From NCBI RefSeq assembly GCF_020216065.1, contig NZ_JAIWNA010000006.1, positions 186,001 to 250,000 on the forward strand: a DNA stretch of 64,000 nt, in the 5' to 3' direction. The DNA comes from Nocardia rosealba. Its GTDB lineage: Bacteria > Actinomycetota > Actinomycetes > Mycobacteriales > Mycobacteriaceae. The translations under genes were made by a program, and so were the position numbers. How positions within the stretch are numbered: the stretch's first letter is position 1; the number at the start of each line of letters is the position of its first letter. A model generated the notes under the pieces. It saw nothing but the letters and a program-made list of their open reading frames with translations. It did not search any database and was not told where the DNA came from. Below are positions 42,766 to 51,979 of this stretch, in pieces.

Positions 42766-44484
42766 CTACTTCTTGTGCAGGGTGCCCGCGATGGAACCGC
42801 CGAACACTCCGGGCGTGCTGTACCGAAGCGTGCCGTCCGGCTGGCGGGTGACGGTGGAGGTGTTGCCGTCGTCGACGCAGTCGCCGTACGTATCACCCGT
42901 GAGGCGCGCGCGGAAGACCAGGCGGTCGGCGGTCGCCTGGGTGAGCGTCTCGGCCCGTTCGCAACGCGTCTGCGAGATCTGGCCCGTATTGGACGCCGTG
43001 GCCAGCTCCTGGCCGACCTCGCCCGGACCGATGGTCAGCACGATGTCGAAGGTGACGAGGCCGTCGGCGGCCTGGCCGGTCCAGGTGCCGATGAAGGAAT
43101 CCGGGACGCTCGATACCGATTGGGTGCTGGTCTCGGTGCCGGTCGGGGGCATGCCCGGCGGAATCGTCAGCGTGGCGGTGCCCGATCGGTCGCCGAGCCG
43201 TATGCCGATGAGCGAGGCCATGACGGCGGCGACGACCGCTGTCACGGAGACGGCCGCGATCAGAAGGGTGCGGGTTCGGGTGCGATGAGGGGCGTTCCCC
43301 GGTGACGGGGCATGCCCATGCGGCGCCGAGGTGTGCCCGCCTGGTGGTCTGGTATGGCCGCCCGGTGGCGAGGTATGGCCGCCCGGTGGGAAGGTGTGCC
43401 CGCCCGGGTGCTGGGCGTGGACACCTGAGGTCGAGCCGTGGCCGCCCGGCGGCTGGGTAGGGCCGCCTGGTGTCGTTGTCCGCGCGACCGGGGGCGGGTA
43501 CGACACGGTCTGCGGTCGGGCGGGCGCGGTGATGCCCGCGAGGGCAGTCGGGTCCGTGCGGTGACTCGGGGGAACCGCCGTCGGGCGGGCGTCCGGGTCG
43601 GTGTCGAGGTCGAGCAGTCGCACCGCGCGCATGCTCACGTCCTGCATGACGAGCGGTGGGAGCCAGCCCGCGCCGTCGGGGGTGCCGATCTTCCTCGACT
43701 CGGCAAGCGCCTGTTGTGGCGTCGGGCGGTCAGCGGGGTTCTTGGCCAGGCATGCTTCGATCAGTGGCCGGAAGCTCGGTGGCACGGCGTCGAGGTTCGG
43801 CTGCTCGTAGACGATGCGGTAGAGCAGCTGCACTATGTCGGCGGTGCCGAACGGGCCGTGCCCGCAGGCGGCGAAGGTCAGGACACCGCCGAGGGCGAAG
43901 ACGTCGCAGGCGGGACCGAGCGGTTCGCCGGTGATCTGTTCGGGGCACATGAAACCCGGTGAGCCGATGACTCTTCCGGTGGTGGTGAGCGCCGTGTCCT
44001 CGGTGGCCCGGGCGATACCGAAGTCGATCACCTTGGGCCCGTCGACGGCGAGCAGCACGTTCGACGGCTTCAGGTCGCGATGCACGATGCCGACCGAATG
44101 CACCGCAACCAGCGCTTCGGCCAGGCCGTGCGTGAGGGCGAGCAGGGATCGTTCGGGGAACGGGCCGTACTCGGTGACGGCGTCCGACAGGGAGATTCCG
44201 GCCACGTAACCCGTTGCCAGCCAGGGCGGGTGAGCGTCGACTTCGGCGTCGAGGACGGGTGCGGTGAAAGCGCCCACCACGCGTCGAGCGGCCGCGACCT
44301 CCCGCCGGAACCTCGCGCGCAGTTCCGGATCGCCGAGCAGATCCGGCCGGATCACCTTCACCGCCACCGTGCGACCACCGGAATTGCGGCCCAGATACAC
44401 CTTGCCCATCCCGCCCGCGCCGAGGACACCGAGTAGCCGGTAGTCCCCGATCCGGCGCGGGTCGTCGGCGTTCAACGGCTGCAT
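42766..44484 (-). CDS. Membrane Ser/Thr protein kinase (Hanks type)
   Basis: The 572-aa protein has an N-terminal kinase domain (residues 14-275) with glycine loop GAGGMGKVY, catalytic Lys43, HRD (135-137), DFG (154-156) and a PASTA-free juxtamembrane linker. The linker (about 300-400) is rich in Pro, Gly and His with a 7-residue PPGGHT repeat. One membrane helix (about 407-428) leads to an extracytoplasmic domain (about 450-572) with a Cys pair (TRCERA, GDCVDDG). It phosphorylates cytoplasmic proteins in response to an external signal. It neighbours the LuxR-type ATPase, 38 bp downstream of that gene's stop. Confidence 0.92.
   Translation of the reverse strand: MQPLNADDPRRIGDYRLLGVLGAGGMGKVYLGRNSGGRTVAVKVIRPDLLGDPELRARFRREVAAARRVVGAFTAPVLDAEVDAHPPWLATGYVAGISLSDAVTEYGPFPERSLLALTHGLAEALVAVHSVGIVHRDLKPSNVLLAVDGPKVIDFGIARATEDTALTTTGRVIGSPGFMCPEQITGEPLGPACDVFALGGVLTFAACGHGPFGTADIVQLLYRIVYEQPNLDAVPPSFRPLIEACLAKNPADRPTPQQALAESRKIGTPDGAGWLPPLVMQDVSMRAVRLLDLDTDPDARPTAVPPSHRTDPTALAGITAPARPQTVSYPPPVARTTTPGGPTQPPGGHGSTSGVHAQHPGGHTFPPGGHTSPPGGHTRPPGGHTSAPHGHAPSPGNAPHRTRTRTLLIAAVSVTAVVAAVMASLIGIRLGDRSGTATLTIPPGMPPTGTETSTQSVSSVPDSFIGTWTGQAADGLVTFDIVLTIGPGEVGQELATASNTGQISQTRCERAETLTQATADRLVFRARLTGDTYGDCVDDGNTSTVTRQPDGTLRYSTPGVFGGSIAGTLHKK
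43331..43414. repeat. 21-bp in-frame tandem repeat in the kinase linker
   Basis: Four 21-bp units starting at 43331, 43352, 43373 and 43394 encode the heptapeptide PPGGHT plus one variable residue. Unit length keeps the reading frame, so copy number could vary without breaking the gene. Confidence 0.7.
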
Positions 44485-44522
44485 CGCGTGAGGTCCCCCT
44501 TCGAACGAACTACCTCGCGAGG

Positions 44523-47500
44523 TTATCCGGAATGCGGGCGCTCGGCGGGGCGGCGAGGGATCTCGGTGCGGGTGGTGATGCCGAGTTTGGCGAGGATATG
44601 TCGGACGTGCGTTTCGACGGTCCGCTCGGAAAGCACCAGGCGATGGGCGATCTCACGGTTGGTCGCGCCCGCCGCGACGAGGTCGTGTACCTCCCGTTCG
44701 CGGGCCGTCAGGGGGTCGGCGGTGCGGGTAGCGGTGGTGATCGCGGCGAGCAAGTCGTCGGCTTGCCGCATGCGGTGAGGCATGTGGAGACGGCGGAATG
44801 CGTTGGCGGCCTTTTCGGCGGCTGCGCGAGCCGAGGAGAGGTCGGTGATGCGGACCCCGCCGGGGCTGGTGTGGGCGGCACGCAGGCCGGCGGTCCGGCC
44901 ACCACCGCTCAGGTCGGCGGAGGAGACGGCGGTGGGATCGGCACGCGGGCCGGTGGCGCGCCCGGCATGAGGGTCGGCGTCGTCGTCGACGCTCCGGTCG
45001 GGGTCGCTGGGAACGCGGATAGCGCGGGCCAGGTGGGTGCGGGCCAGGCCGAGGTGGCCGAGGGCGATGAAAGGGTGGGCGCCTATTTCGGTGTCCATGG
45101 TGAGGCCGAGGCGGTAGAGGTCGATGGCGGCGTTCAGGTGGCCTGCCACCCTGGCGTTGTCGGCGCGGACGCGGGCCAGGGAGCCGACGCAGATCAGGGC
45201 ACCCGTGCCGTCGGCGGCGTAGTTGTGCTCGCGGCCGGCCAGCACACGGTAGACCCGGTCGGCGGTGGCGGCGTCGTCGAGCAGTTCGGCTACCAAACCG
45301 ACCGAGTACACCGTTCCGTTCCAGCGTGGGCCGATCTCGAGGGTGTCGGGGAGCGAGCGGAGCGGCTCGAACAGGGTGCGCGCCTCGTCGAGATCGCCTG
45401 CCAGGGCGTGCATCATCGGGGAGAACAGTTGTGCGATAGGTATTTTCGGGGCGAAGGCCAGCGCGGCGACGGCTTCGTCCAGGACGGTGCGGTCGACGTA
45501 TCCGACGATCACCGCATGCATTCCTCGGAAGGCGTGGTGCAGCCCGGCGAGGGAGTAGTCACCGATGCCGAGTGCCAATTCATAGGCGGCGGCGTCGAAT
45601 TCGAGCGCGGCGTCGAGTTCGCCGACCAGGGCCGCGCGGGTGGCGCGCAAGCGCAGCAGGTGCCAGCGGGCCACCGGTAGCTTGCGGCGGTCGGCCAGGA
45701 GTTCGATGTGGTCGAGGGCGTTGTCGAAGGCGGGGAGGTCGCCGCGTTGCAGGGCGGCGTCGGCTGTCCACACATATCCCCAGAGCTGCGCCAGTGGTTG
45801 TTCGGCATCGACCGCGATCTCGATCGCCCGCGCGGCCAATACCGTTCTGTCTTCGAGGTATTCGGTGGTGGCCAGCGAGAGGTGACGGGCATGGATGACA
45901 TCCAGCGCGACATCGGGATCGGTGGAACCCTCGGCGGCGCGCATGGCCTGCTCCGACAGACGTCTGGCCTCGGCACCCGCACCGCGATCGGCCGCCGACA
46001 GGGCTCGCTGGGCGAGTATGCGGGCGATCAGGTCGGCGTGCTCGGCGGGATCCAACTGCTGTAAAGCTCTGTCACACAGGTGATCCAGCTGTGTCATGAC
46101 GGTCGGCGTCGTGACGCCGTGGACGACGAGACCCGCTTCGGCGAGCAGATCGGGGCGGCCCGCCTGCTCGGCGAGATCGCTCGCCCGCACGCAGTGCTCG
46201 AGACTGTCGGCGATCCGTCCGTCCGCGAACTCATCGCGCGCGAGGTCGATCAGCAACTCGGCCCGCTCCTCAGCAGCCGACCCGGCCGCGTCGATGGCCC
46301 ACTGCCCGAACCGGATCGCCTCCGCATACGCTGCCGCCGCCCGAGCCGACCGCGCCGCCACCCGTGACCAGTACAGACACGACGGAGACTCCCCACACCC
46401 ACTCGCCTGCCGCCAATGCGTCGCGATCAGACCCGCAAGCCCATCCCCGCAGCTCTCGGCCGAGGTGACCGCCGCCGCCCGATGCAGCACCGCCCGATGC
46501 GACGGCGCCAGATCGGCATACACCGCATCCCGGATCAACGCGTGCGCGAACCCGGTCGCACCCTCGGCGAAACGGCGCACGATTCCCGCCGCCGTCGCCG
46601 CGTCGAGCGCCCGAAGCACCCGCTCCCGCGCGCCCTCCACCTCCGGTTGGTTTCGACCACCAGCAGCACCGCGATTCGTGCGCAGGCCGGCAGACAGGGC
46701 GTCCTGTTCGACGCTCGTGCCCTGATCCAGCCGGTCTCGCGGTGCCGACTGCGTGCAAATCGACTCGTACACGCGGACAAGGAGCTCCACGTCTATCCGT
46801 TCACCGAGGACGGCCGCGGTGCCTAGGATGTCGATCTGTTCGGGGGAGAGGTGATCGAGGCGGGTGAGAACGAGGCGGCGGAAACCGGGGACCTCGATCA
46901 GGGGGTCTCCGGAGCGAGCCGGATCGGAATCGATGACCAGGCGGACCAGGAGGGGATTTCCGTCAGTGCGGGCGTGGACGCGGGGTGCGTATTCCGCAGG
47001 GAGGTGGTGGCATTCGAGCCAGTAGCGGACCTCGGGCTCGGAAAGGGTTGGGACGGACAGGAAATGGGCGTGCGGAAGGCGTAGCCAGTCGGGCTGGACG
47101 GCGAGGAGGTCGTCGCCCGCCGGTTCGCGGGCGGTGGCGACGATGAGCAGTCCGGTGCGCTCGGTCCGGGCGGCGACGTGGCTGAGCAGGGCGAGCGAGG
47201 TGGGGTCTGCCCAGTGCAGGTCCTCGACGATCAGCAGCAGGCCGGGCCCCGAGGACGCGGCGGTGAGGACGTCGGCGACCTCGGCGAACATCCGGAACCG
47301 GCGTTCGGCCGCGGCGCCCGGCTCGGCGACCGTGTCCAGCGCGGCGGCCAGACCGGGTACGGAACGGGCCGCGCGCCGCCACAACCACAGCGGCGGCATG
47401 CCCGCGTCGTCGACGGCATTGCCGCGCGCCACCGGCATATCCGCTTCGGCGGCGAGCTCGGCTGCCCGGTCGGCCAGCCACGACTTGCCGATCCCGGCGG

Positions 47501-47603
47501 GCCCGCTCACCAGCACGAATCGACCCGAACCCGACTGCGCGGCCAGCACCGCGGCCCGCAACCGGGCGAGCTCCTCGTGCCGCCCGACGACCGGAGTCTG
47601 CAT
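44523..47603 (-). CDS. Large LuxR-type regulator with AAA ATPase (LAL family)
   Basis: The 1026-aa protein has an N-terminal ATPase with Walker A GPAGIGKS (34-41) and Walker B LLLIVEDLHWAD, a long alpha-helical tetratricopeptide-like middle, and a C-terminal LuxR helix-turn-helix (about 960-1015; LTAREREVHDLVAAGATNRE, ERTVETHVRHILAKLGI). LAL proteins are ATP-dependent activators of catabolic or secondary-metabolism genes. Family size is typical (about 900-1100). It lies upstream of the Ser/Thr kinase gene on the same strand and is divergent from the small 111-aa gene. Confidence 0.92.
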   Translation of the reverse strand: MQTPVVGRHEELARLRAAVLAAQSGSGRFVLVSGPAGIGKSWLADRAAELAAEADMPVARGNAVDDAGMPPLWLWRRAARSVPGLAAALDTVAEPGAAAERRFRMFAEVADVLTAASSGPGLLLIVEDLHWADPTSLALLSHVAARTERTGLLIVATAREPAGDDLLAVQPDWLRLPHAHFLSVPTLSEPEVRYWLECHHLPAEYAPRVHARTDGNPLLVRLVIDSDPARSGDPLIEVPGFRRLVLTRLDHLSPEQIDILGTAAVLGERIDVELLVRVYESICTQSAPRDRLDQGTSVEQDALSAGLRTNRGAAGGRNQPEVEGARERVLRALDAATAAGIVRRFAEGATGFAHALIRDAVYADLAPSHRAVLHRAAAVTSAESCGDGLAGLIATHWRQASGCGESPSCLYWSRVAARSARAAAAYAEAIRFGQWAIDAAGSAAEERAELLIDLARDEFADGRIADSLEHCVRASDLAEQAGRPDLLAEAGLVVHGVTTPTVMTQLDHLCDRALQQLDPAEHADLIARILAQRALSAADRGAGAEARRLSEQAMRAAEGSTDPDVALDVIHARHLSLATTEYLEDRTVLAARAIEIAVDAEQPLAQLWGYVWTADAALQRGDLPAFDNALDHIELLADRRKLPVARWHLLRLRATRAALVGELDAALEFDAAAYELALGIGDYSLAGLHHAFRGMHAVIVGYVDRTVLDEAVAALAFAPKIPIAQLFSPMMHALAGDLDEARTLFEPLRSLPDTLEIGPRWNGTVYSVGLVAELLDDAATADRVYRVLAGREHNYAADGTGALICVGSLARVRADNARVAGHLNAAIDLYRLGLTMDTEIGAHPFIALGHLGLARTHLARAIRVPSDPDRSVDDDADPHAGRATGPRADPTAVSSADLSGGGRTAGLRAAHTSPGGVRITDLSSARAAAEKAANAFRRLHMPHRMRQADDLLAAITTATRTADPLTAREREVHDLVAAGATNREIAHRLVLSERTVETHVRHILAKLGITTRTEIPRRPAERPHSG

Positions 47604-47724
47604 CGTCCCAGTATCCGCGCATCGGGCGAAGTTCAGTACCGCGAATACGTACCGGCACTGATCCGCGCAAGCCCGCAGGCGGCAATCCTGAGATCACCAC
47701 GTCATCGCAGGTCAGGAGCCCATC

Positions 47725-48060
47725 ATGTACGCACACCTCGTCTGGTTCGACCGCCCACGCGGCGCCGCCGAACTGGCGGCCGCCGACTTCGCCGCCACCC
47801 ACCGCATCCAGCCCGCCGTCGCCGCCGTGCCCGGCCTGCTCGACTTCTACGAATTGCGCCGCGACGACGGATCAGGCCTGGTGATCGGCGTCGCCGAAAC
47901 CGAGTCCGCCATCCACGCCGTACGCGCGGCCGTCCTCGCCACCGAACTGCTGCCGGGTGAGGATCCGGCCCTGCTGCCCGGACCCGACCGGGTGGAGATC
48001 CTCCCGGTCCACGTGCACCGCGACCGGGCGACCATCTACGCCGAAGGAGCACGGTCGTGA
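47725..48060 (+). CDS. Small protein with monooxygenase-like dimeric alpha/beta-barrel features
   Basis: The 111-aa protein begins YAHLVWFDRPRG and shows alternating strands and helices of the ABM/ferredoxin-like dimeric barrel (short beta strand, helix AAELAAADF, strand PGLLDFYEL). Family assignment is tentative. It overlaps the YceI gene (GTGA), so they are translationally coupled. It begins the gene pair that is divergent from the LuxR-type regulator, which may control it. Confidence 0.6.
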   Translation: MYAHLVWFDRPRGAAELAAADFAATHRIQPAVAAVPGLLDFYELRRDDGSGLVIGVAETESAIHAVRAAVLATELLPGEDPALLPGPDRVEILPVHVHRDRATIYAEGARS

Positions 48061-48569
48061 ACCCGATCATGACGGCCACCGACTGGGTGGCCGACACCGC
48101 ACACAGCACCGCCGCCTTCCAGGTGGGCCATTTCGGGCATCCCGTCCGCGGCGAGGCCCCGGTGATGGCCGGTCTGCTCACACTGGCACCCGACGGCCGA
48201 CCGGTCACCGCCACAGGCGTGATCCACCTCGCCGCGATCGACACCGGCCACGCCCGGCGCGACCGCGACCTGCGCAAACCACGCCTGCTCGACCTCGACC
48301 GTCATCCACGGATGACCTTCACCGCCGAAGACATCACCGCCGAGGACGGTCGGTGGCGCGTCGCCGGGGTCGCCTCGGCGCGCGGACGGACCGTGCCGCT
48401 GATCTTCACCGTCGACGCCTTCGACGTCACAGACACGACCGTCACCGTCACCGCCTCGACGGTCCTCGACCGCACCCAACTCGGCCTGCGCGCGCCGTCG
48501 CTGCTGATCGGGCGGTGGATCGACATCACCGTCCGGGTGGTGCTGCGCCCGGCGCTACAGGTCGGCTAA
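48057..48569 (+). CDS. YceI-family protein
   Basis: The 170-aa protein (GTG start, GGAG 7 nt upstream) has YceI pattern features: TDWVADTAHSTAAFQVGHF at the start and the beta-barrel strands GVIHLAAIDTG, DRHPRMTFTAEDI. YceI barrels bind isoprenoid lipids. There is no signal peptide, so this copy is probably cytoplasmic. It shares 4 bp with the previous gene and overlaps the convergent propeller gene by 15 bp. Confidence 0.85.
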   Translation: MNPIMTATDWVADTAHSTAAFQVGHFGHPVRGEAPVMAGLLTLAPDGRPVTATGVIHLAAIDTGHARRDRDLRKPRLLDLDRHPRMTFTAEDITAEDGRWRVAGVASARGRTVPLIFTVDAFDVTDTTVTVTASTVLDRTQLGLRAPSLLIGRWIDITVRVVLRPALQVG

Positions 48570-49442
48570 GGCCAGACCGGTGAGCGGGTTGCCGATGCGG
48601 ACCAGTTCGGTGTCGGTGCCCGCGCCCAGGTCGACCAGGCGGATCGAGCCGCCGAGGTCGCTCACATAGAAGTGGGCGTCGAACCCGGCCAACCCGATGG
48701 CCTCGCGATACCCGCGCGACAAGATCTTCGGCCGGCCCACGTCGGGTTGGACGAGAGCCTCGTTGAGCGAGTTGCCGTCGGGTTCGGCGCCGCGATCGGT
48801 CCACATCAGCGTGTGGGTGCCGCGCAGGTGCAGATCGATCGGCTCCGGCAATCCTGTCCACAGCATCTCGATATCGGTGCGGGCGGCCGGGTCCATGCCG
48901 GCGGGCAGGTCGATCGGGGCGCGGAAGATCCGGCCCTCGCCCGCATCGGGAGAGCCTTTCTGCGACCAGTAGACGAGGCGGCGATCGGTGTCGAGGCAGA
49001 TACCTACGCACCAATTCGTCTGCAGCTGAGCGTCGGTGCCCGCGACGACGAGTGGTCGCAGGTCGTCACCGTTCAGGTCGCAGGTGAGCACCGACATGCC
49101 TTCCCGGTCACACCAATACAACCGCCCCGCTTCGAAATCGGCGGTGAGCTGTTTACCCGTGGTGAACGAGCCGGGCGCGAGGAGGGTCGTGCGGTTGCCG
49201 CCGTCGAGGTCGACTCGTTCGAGAGAACCGTTGCGGGAGAAGAACTCCGGTTCGATCCCCGGCCGACCGCCGGGATCGGGGCGGCCCATGTTGGTCCAGT
49301 AGATGTGGCCGCGCAACTGGTCGACGACGATGCCGTCCGGTGTCTGATCGAGTCCGCTCACCAGCGTGCGGACCTCGCTGCCGTCGAGTGAAACGGCGAG
49401 GACGGCACCGGCTGCCAGATCGAGGGCCAGCAAGTCGGTCAC
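48555..49442 (-). CDS. Six-bladed beta-propeller protein (YWTD/NHL-like)
   Basis: The 295-aa protein has repeated blade motifs GHIYWTNMG, GRLYWCDREG, RLVYWSQKG, and further TLMWTDRGA and HFYVSDLGG-type strands. The YWTD blades resemble LDL-receptor and low-molecular propellers, and the sequence also fits SMP-30/gluconolactonase-like folds. Substrate unknown. It lies 4 bp downstream of the dehydrogenase gene on the same strand, probably one operon. Confidence 0.82.
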   Translation of the reverse strand: MTDLLALDLAAGAVLAVSLDGSEVRTLVSGLDQTPDGIVVDQLRGHIYWTNMGRPDPGGRPGIEPEFFSRNGSLERVDLDGGNRTTLLAPGSFTTGKQLTADFEAGRLYWCDREGMSVLTCDLNGDDLRPLVVAGTDAQLQTNWCVGICLDTDRRLVYWSQKGSPDAGEGRIFRAPIDLPAGMDPAARTDIEMLWTGLPEPIDLHLRGTHTLMWTDRGAEPDGNSLNEALVQPDVGRPKILSRGYREAIGLAGFDAHFYVSDLGGSIRLVDLGAGTDTELVRIGNPLTGLALADL

Positions 49443-49445
49443 CGC

Positions 49446-50312
49446 TCAGCCCTGCTTCGGGTAGTCGTCGTAGAAGCCCTCCCCGGATTTCACGCCGAGC
49501 TTGCCCGCGTCGACATACTTGTGCAACACCGTGATCGGGCCCTCGGGCAGATTCGGGTTCTCCTTCTGATAATGCTCCTCGATATCGAGCACCACATCGA
49601 GCCCGACCTGATCCATCATCCGGAACGGTCCCGCCTCGGTCCCGAAATTCAGGACGAACATCTGATCGATGTCCTCGGGCACCGAGACGCCCTCGGCGAC
49701 CACCTCGAGTGCTTCGCGTTTGATCGCGGCCCAGATGCGATTGAAGATGAAACCGGTGCTCTCCTTGCGGCACAGGAACGGGTGCAGACCGTATTCGGGG
49801 AAAGTGCGCAGCACGAAATCGAGCACCTCTTGCGAGGTGTGCCCGTTCGACATCACATCGAGCGCCGTGGACGCGGGCGGCATGTAGAAGTGGGTGTTGA
49901 GCATGCGGTCGCGGGTCTCGCAGTCCTCGGTGAACAACCGGCTGGCGTACGACGACGAGTTCGAGGCGACGATCGCGTCGGCGTCGGCCTGCGTGTCGAG
50001 CTGGGCGAACACCTTCTTCTTCAGGTCGAGGATCTCGGGCACGGCCTCGACGACCAGCCAGGCGCCCCGCACCGCACTCGCCTGGTCCTGGATGTACTCC
50101 ACGGAACCCGGCGACCCGCTCGGGACCGACGCGGCGACGGTGGGCAATTGTTCGCGCACGTAGTCCACCGCCTCGGCACCGGCCTGTGCGGTCGGGTCGA
50201 TGATGTGGACCTTGCCGCCCCGGGTGGCGAACATCAGGGCGATCCGTCTGCCGAGCGTGCCCGCGCCGATCACGGCGACCGGACGATTCAGATGATCCTG
50301 CGGAACACTCAC
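49446..50312 (-). CDS. 3-hydroxyacyl-CoA dehydrogenase-family protein
   Basis: The 288-aa protein has an NAD-binding GAGTLGRRIA (residues 17-26), an active-site-like region NTHFYMPPAS (where canonical enzymes read GLHFFNPVP) and a C-terminal dimerisation domain (KSGEGFYDDYP). The catalytic His in HFY is present. The Pro-Pro variant suggests a substrate different from that of fatty-acid beta-oxidation. It heads an operon with the propeller gene and is divergent from the DUF445 gene. Length matches the monofunctional family. Confidence 0.82.
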   Translation of the reverse strand: MSVPQDHLNRPVAVIGAGTLGRRIALMFATRGGKVHIIDPTAQAGAEAVDYVREQLPTVAASVPSGSPGSVEYIQDQASAVRGAWLVVEAVPEILDLKKKVFAQLDTQADADAIVASNSSSYASRLFTEDCETRDRMLNTHFYMPPASTALDVMSNGHTSQEVLDFVLRTFPEYGLHPFLCRKESTGFIFNRIWAAIKREALEVVAEGVSVPEDIDQMFVLNFGTEAGPFRMMDQVGLDVVLDIEEHYQKENPNLPEGPITVLHKYVDAGKLGVKSGEGFYDDYPKQG

Positions 50313-50430
50313 GGTGACTCCCTCTACACAGGTGGTGGTGGGAAGAACTCGTCGTCAAGCGTGTTGGCAAGCCTATCGCCAACCGGCTGCCGAACGGTTG
50401 CTACACCGCTGGCGGCGGGTGGTCGGTTCG

Positions 50431-50459
50431 TTGACACCCCGTCATGACCGGTCAGAATG
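50431..50459 (+). promoter_or_regulatory. Possible promoter of the DUF445 gene
   Basis: TTGACA (consensus -35) at 50431-50436, a 17-bp spacer, and AGAATG at 50454-50459. The gene starts 61 bp downstream. The -10 element is weak. The same 207-bp gap also serves the divergent dehydrogenase. Confidence 0.4.
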
Positions 50460-50519
50460 TGGTTGCCTTATTCTCACGTTCTTCACGAAATTCGCGCGTC
50501 AGCTCTAGGGGGCTCCTCG

Positions 50520-51875
50520 ATGACCACACTGGCCTCCGGACTCTTCATCGATTGGGAAGAGCTCACCGGCCAGTCGAAATTCGTCGTCGATCTCGTGAGC
50601 TTCCCGATCTTCAGCGCCCTGGCCGGCTGGCTCACCAACTGGACCGGCGTGCTCATGCTGTTCTGGCCCTTGCATTTCAAGGGTTTCCGGGTGCCGATGC
50701 TGCACATCCTCTACCCGTACCTGCCCCGCCGGGTGCAGGTGCTTCCGACGTTCTCCGGCGACGGGCGGATGCTCGGTTTCCAGGGCTTCATTCCCGCGCG
50801 CGCCGAGAAGATGGCGAGCATCTGCGTGGACAAGGCGCTGATGCGCATCGGCAGCCCGCGCGACTTCATCCACGAACTCGACCTCGACGGTATCGGCGAC
50901 TACCTGGCCGAACACGCCCGTCCACAGGTGCAGTCGATCGTCGACGAGATCATGTACCGGGAGAATCCCGACCTGTGGCGCTCGCTGCCCCGGCAGATGA
51001 AGCAGGCGGTCTACCAGCGGGTGGACCGGCAGCTGCCCACCTTGTCGCGGCGCGCGTTCGAGAGCCTCGGCGACAATATCGATCAGTTGCTCGACGTGAA
51101 GAACTTCGTGATCCGGTATCTGGAGAAGAACCCGCAGATCCTCAAGGACCTCACCACCACCATCGCCGCGCCCGAGCTGAAGTTCATGGCGCGCATCGGT
51201 CTGCTCGGCGCGCCCTTCGGCCTGATTCTCGCGCTGTACCTGCACGTGCACTCGCAGATCCCGTACTGGGGCGCCATTCCGGCCTGGGTGATCGTGCTGT
51301 TCGCCTCGGCGATGATCGGTGTGACGGTGAACGTCATCGCCATCAAGATGGTGTTCGAGCCGGGCGACCCGCAGCCGCGCTACAAGTACCTGTGGCGCCA
51401 GGCGTTGCTGGCCAAGCGCCAGCCGCAGGCCGCGACCGATCTGGCCCACATCCTGGCTTACCAGGTGCTCACCGTGGAGAACCTGTCCAACGAGTTGCTC
51501 GAGGGACCGAACGGGGACAAGACGCGCCAGCTCATCGAGCGGGTGGTGTCGGAGGAGATCCACCGTCAGCTGGGGCCGACCGCGTTCATGGTGCGCGCGG
51601 CGATGGGCAAGAAGCAGTTCGAGAACCTCGCCGTCTCGGGTGCGGGGGCCGGGCTGAGCATGGCGCCGGGCATGGTCGAGGACGAACAGTTCGTGCGCGA
51701 GCAGGCCAAGAAGATCGACGACTTCGCGGCCCGCAAGTTGCGCACGCTCACGCCCGGCGAGTTCATGGAAATGTTCTACGCATCGGTGGAGCAGGACGCC
51801 TGGTTGCTGTACCTGCACGGTGGCGCGCTCGGAATCGCCGTCGGCGCGATTCACCTGCTCATCTTCGGCTGGTAG
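50520..51875 (+). CDS. DUF445 family membrane protein
   Basis: The 451-aa protein has an N-terminal hydrophobic segment (residues about 20-45, GWLTNWTGVLMLFWPLHF), a long cytoplasmic or periplasmic helical region with DUF445 features (FQGFIPARAEKMASICVDK; EKNPQILKDLTTTIAAPEL), two central helices (about 225-275), and one C-terminal helix (about 425-448). The function of this family is unknown. A GGGGG site precedes the ATG; the in-frame ATG at 50457 has no such site. A palindromic terminator follows. Confidence 0.88.
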   Translation: MTTLASGLFIDWEELTGQSKFVVDLVSFPIFSALAGWLTNWTGVLMLFWPLHFKGFRVPMLHILYPYLPRRVQVLPTFSGDGRMLGFQGFIPARAEKMASICVDKALMRIGSPRDFIHELDLDGIGDYLAEHARPQVQSIVDEIMYRENPDLWRSLPRQMKQAVYQRVDRQLPTLSRRAFESLGDNIDQLLDVKNFVIRYLEKNPQILKDLTTTIAAPELKFMARIGLLGAPFGLILALYLHVHSQIPYWGAIPAWVIVLFASAMIGVTVNVIAIKMVFEPGDPQPRYKYLWRQALLAKRQPQAATDLAHILAYQVLTVENLSNELLEGPNGDKTRQLIERVVSEEIHRQLGPTAFMVRAAMGKKQFENLAVSGAGAGLSMAPGMVEDEQFVREQAKKIDDFAARKLRTLTPGEFMEMFYASVEQDAWLLYLHGGALGIAVGAIHLLIFGW

Positions 51876-51882
51876 GCAATAA

Positions 51883-51905
51883 CAAGCACGCGTGCTTGCA
51901 TTTTT
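51883..51905 (+). terminator. Palindromic hairpin with T-run after DUF445
   Basis: CAAGCACGCGTGCTTG is a 16-nt perfect palindrome, followed by CATTTTT, 7 nt after the stop codon. It fits a terminator; an operator for the next gene (TIGR03084-type) cannot be excluded. Confidence 0.65.
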
Positions 51906-51979
51906 GGGGTGGCGCTGCGATTCTGAGTGACGACGGCGCACCCGACCGGTGGCGCGAACGCTTCGCCCCAAGGAATCAC

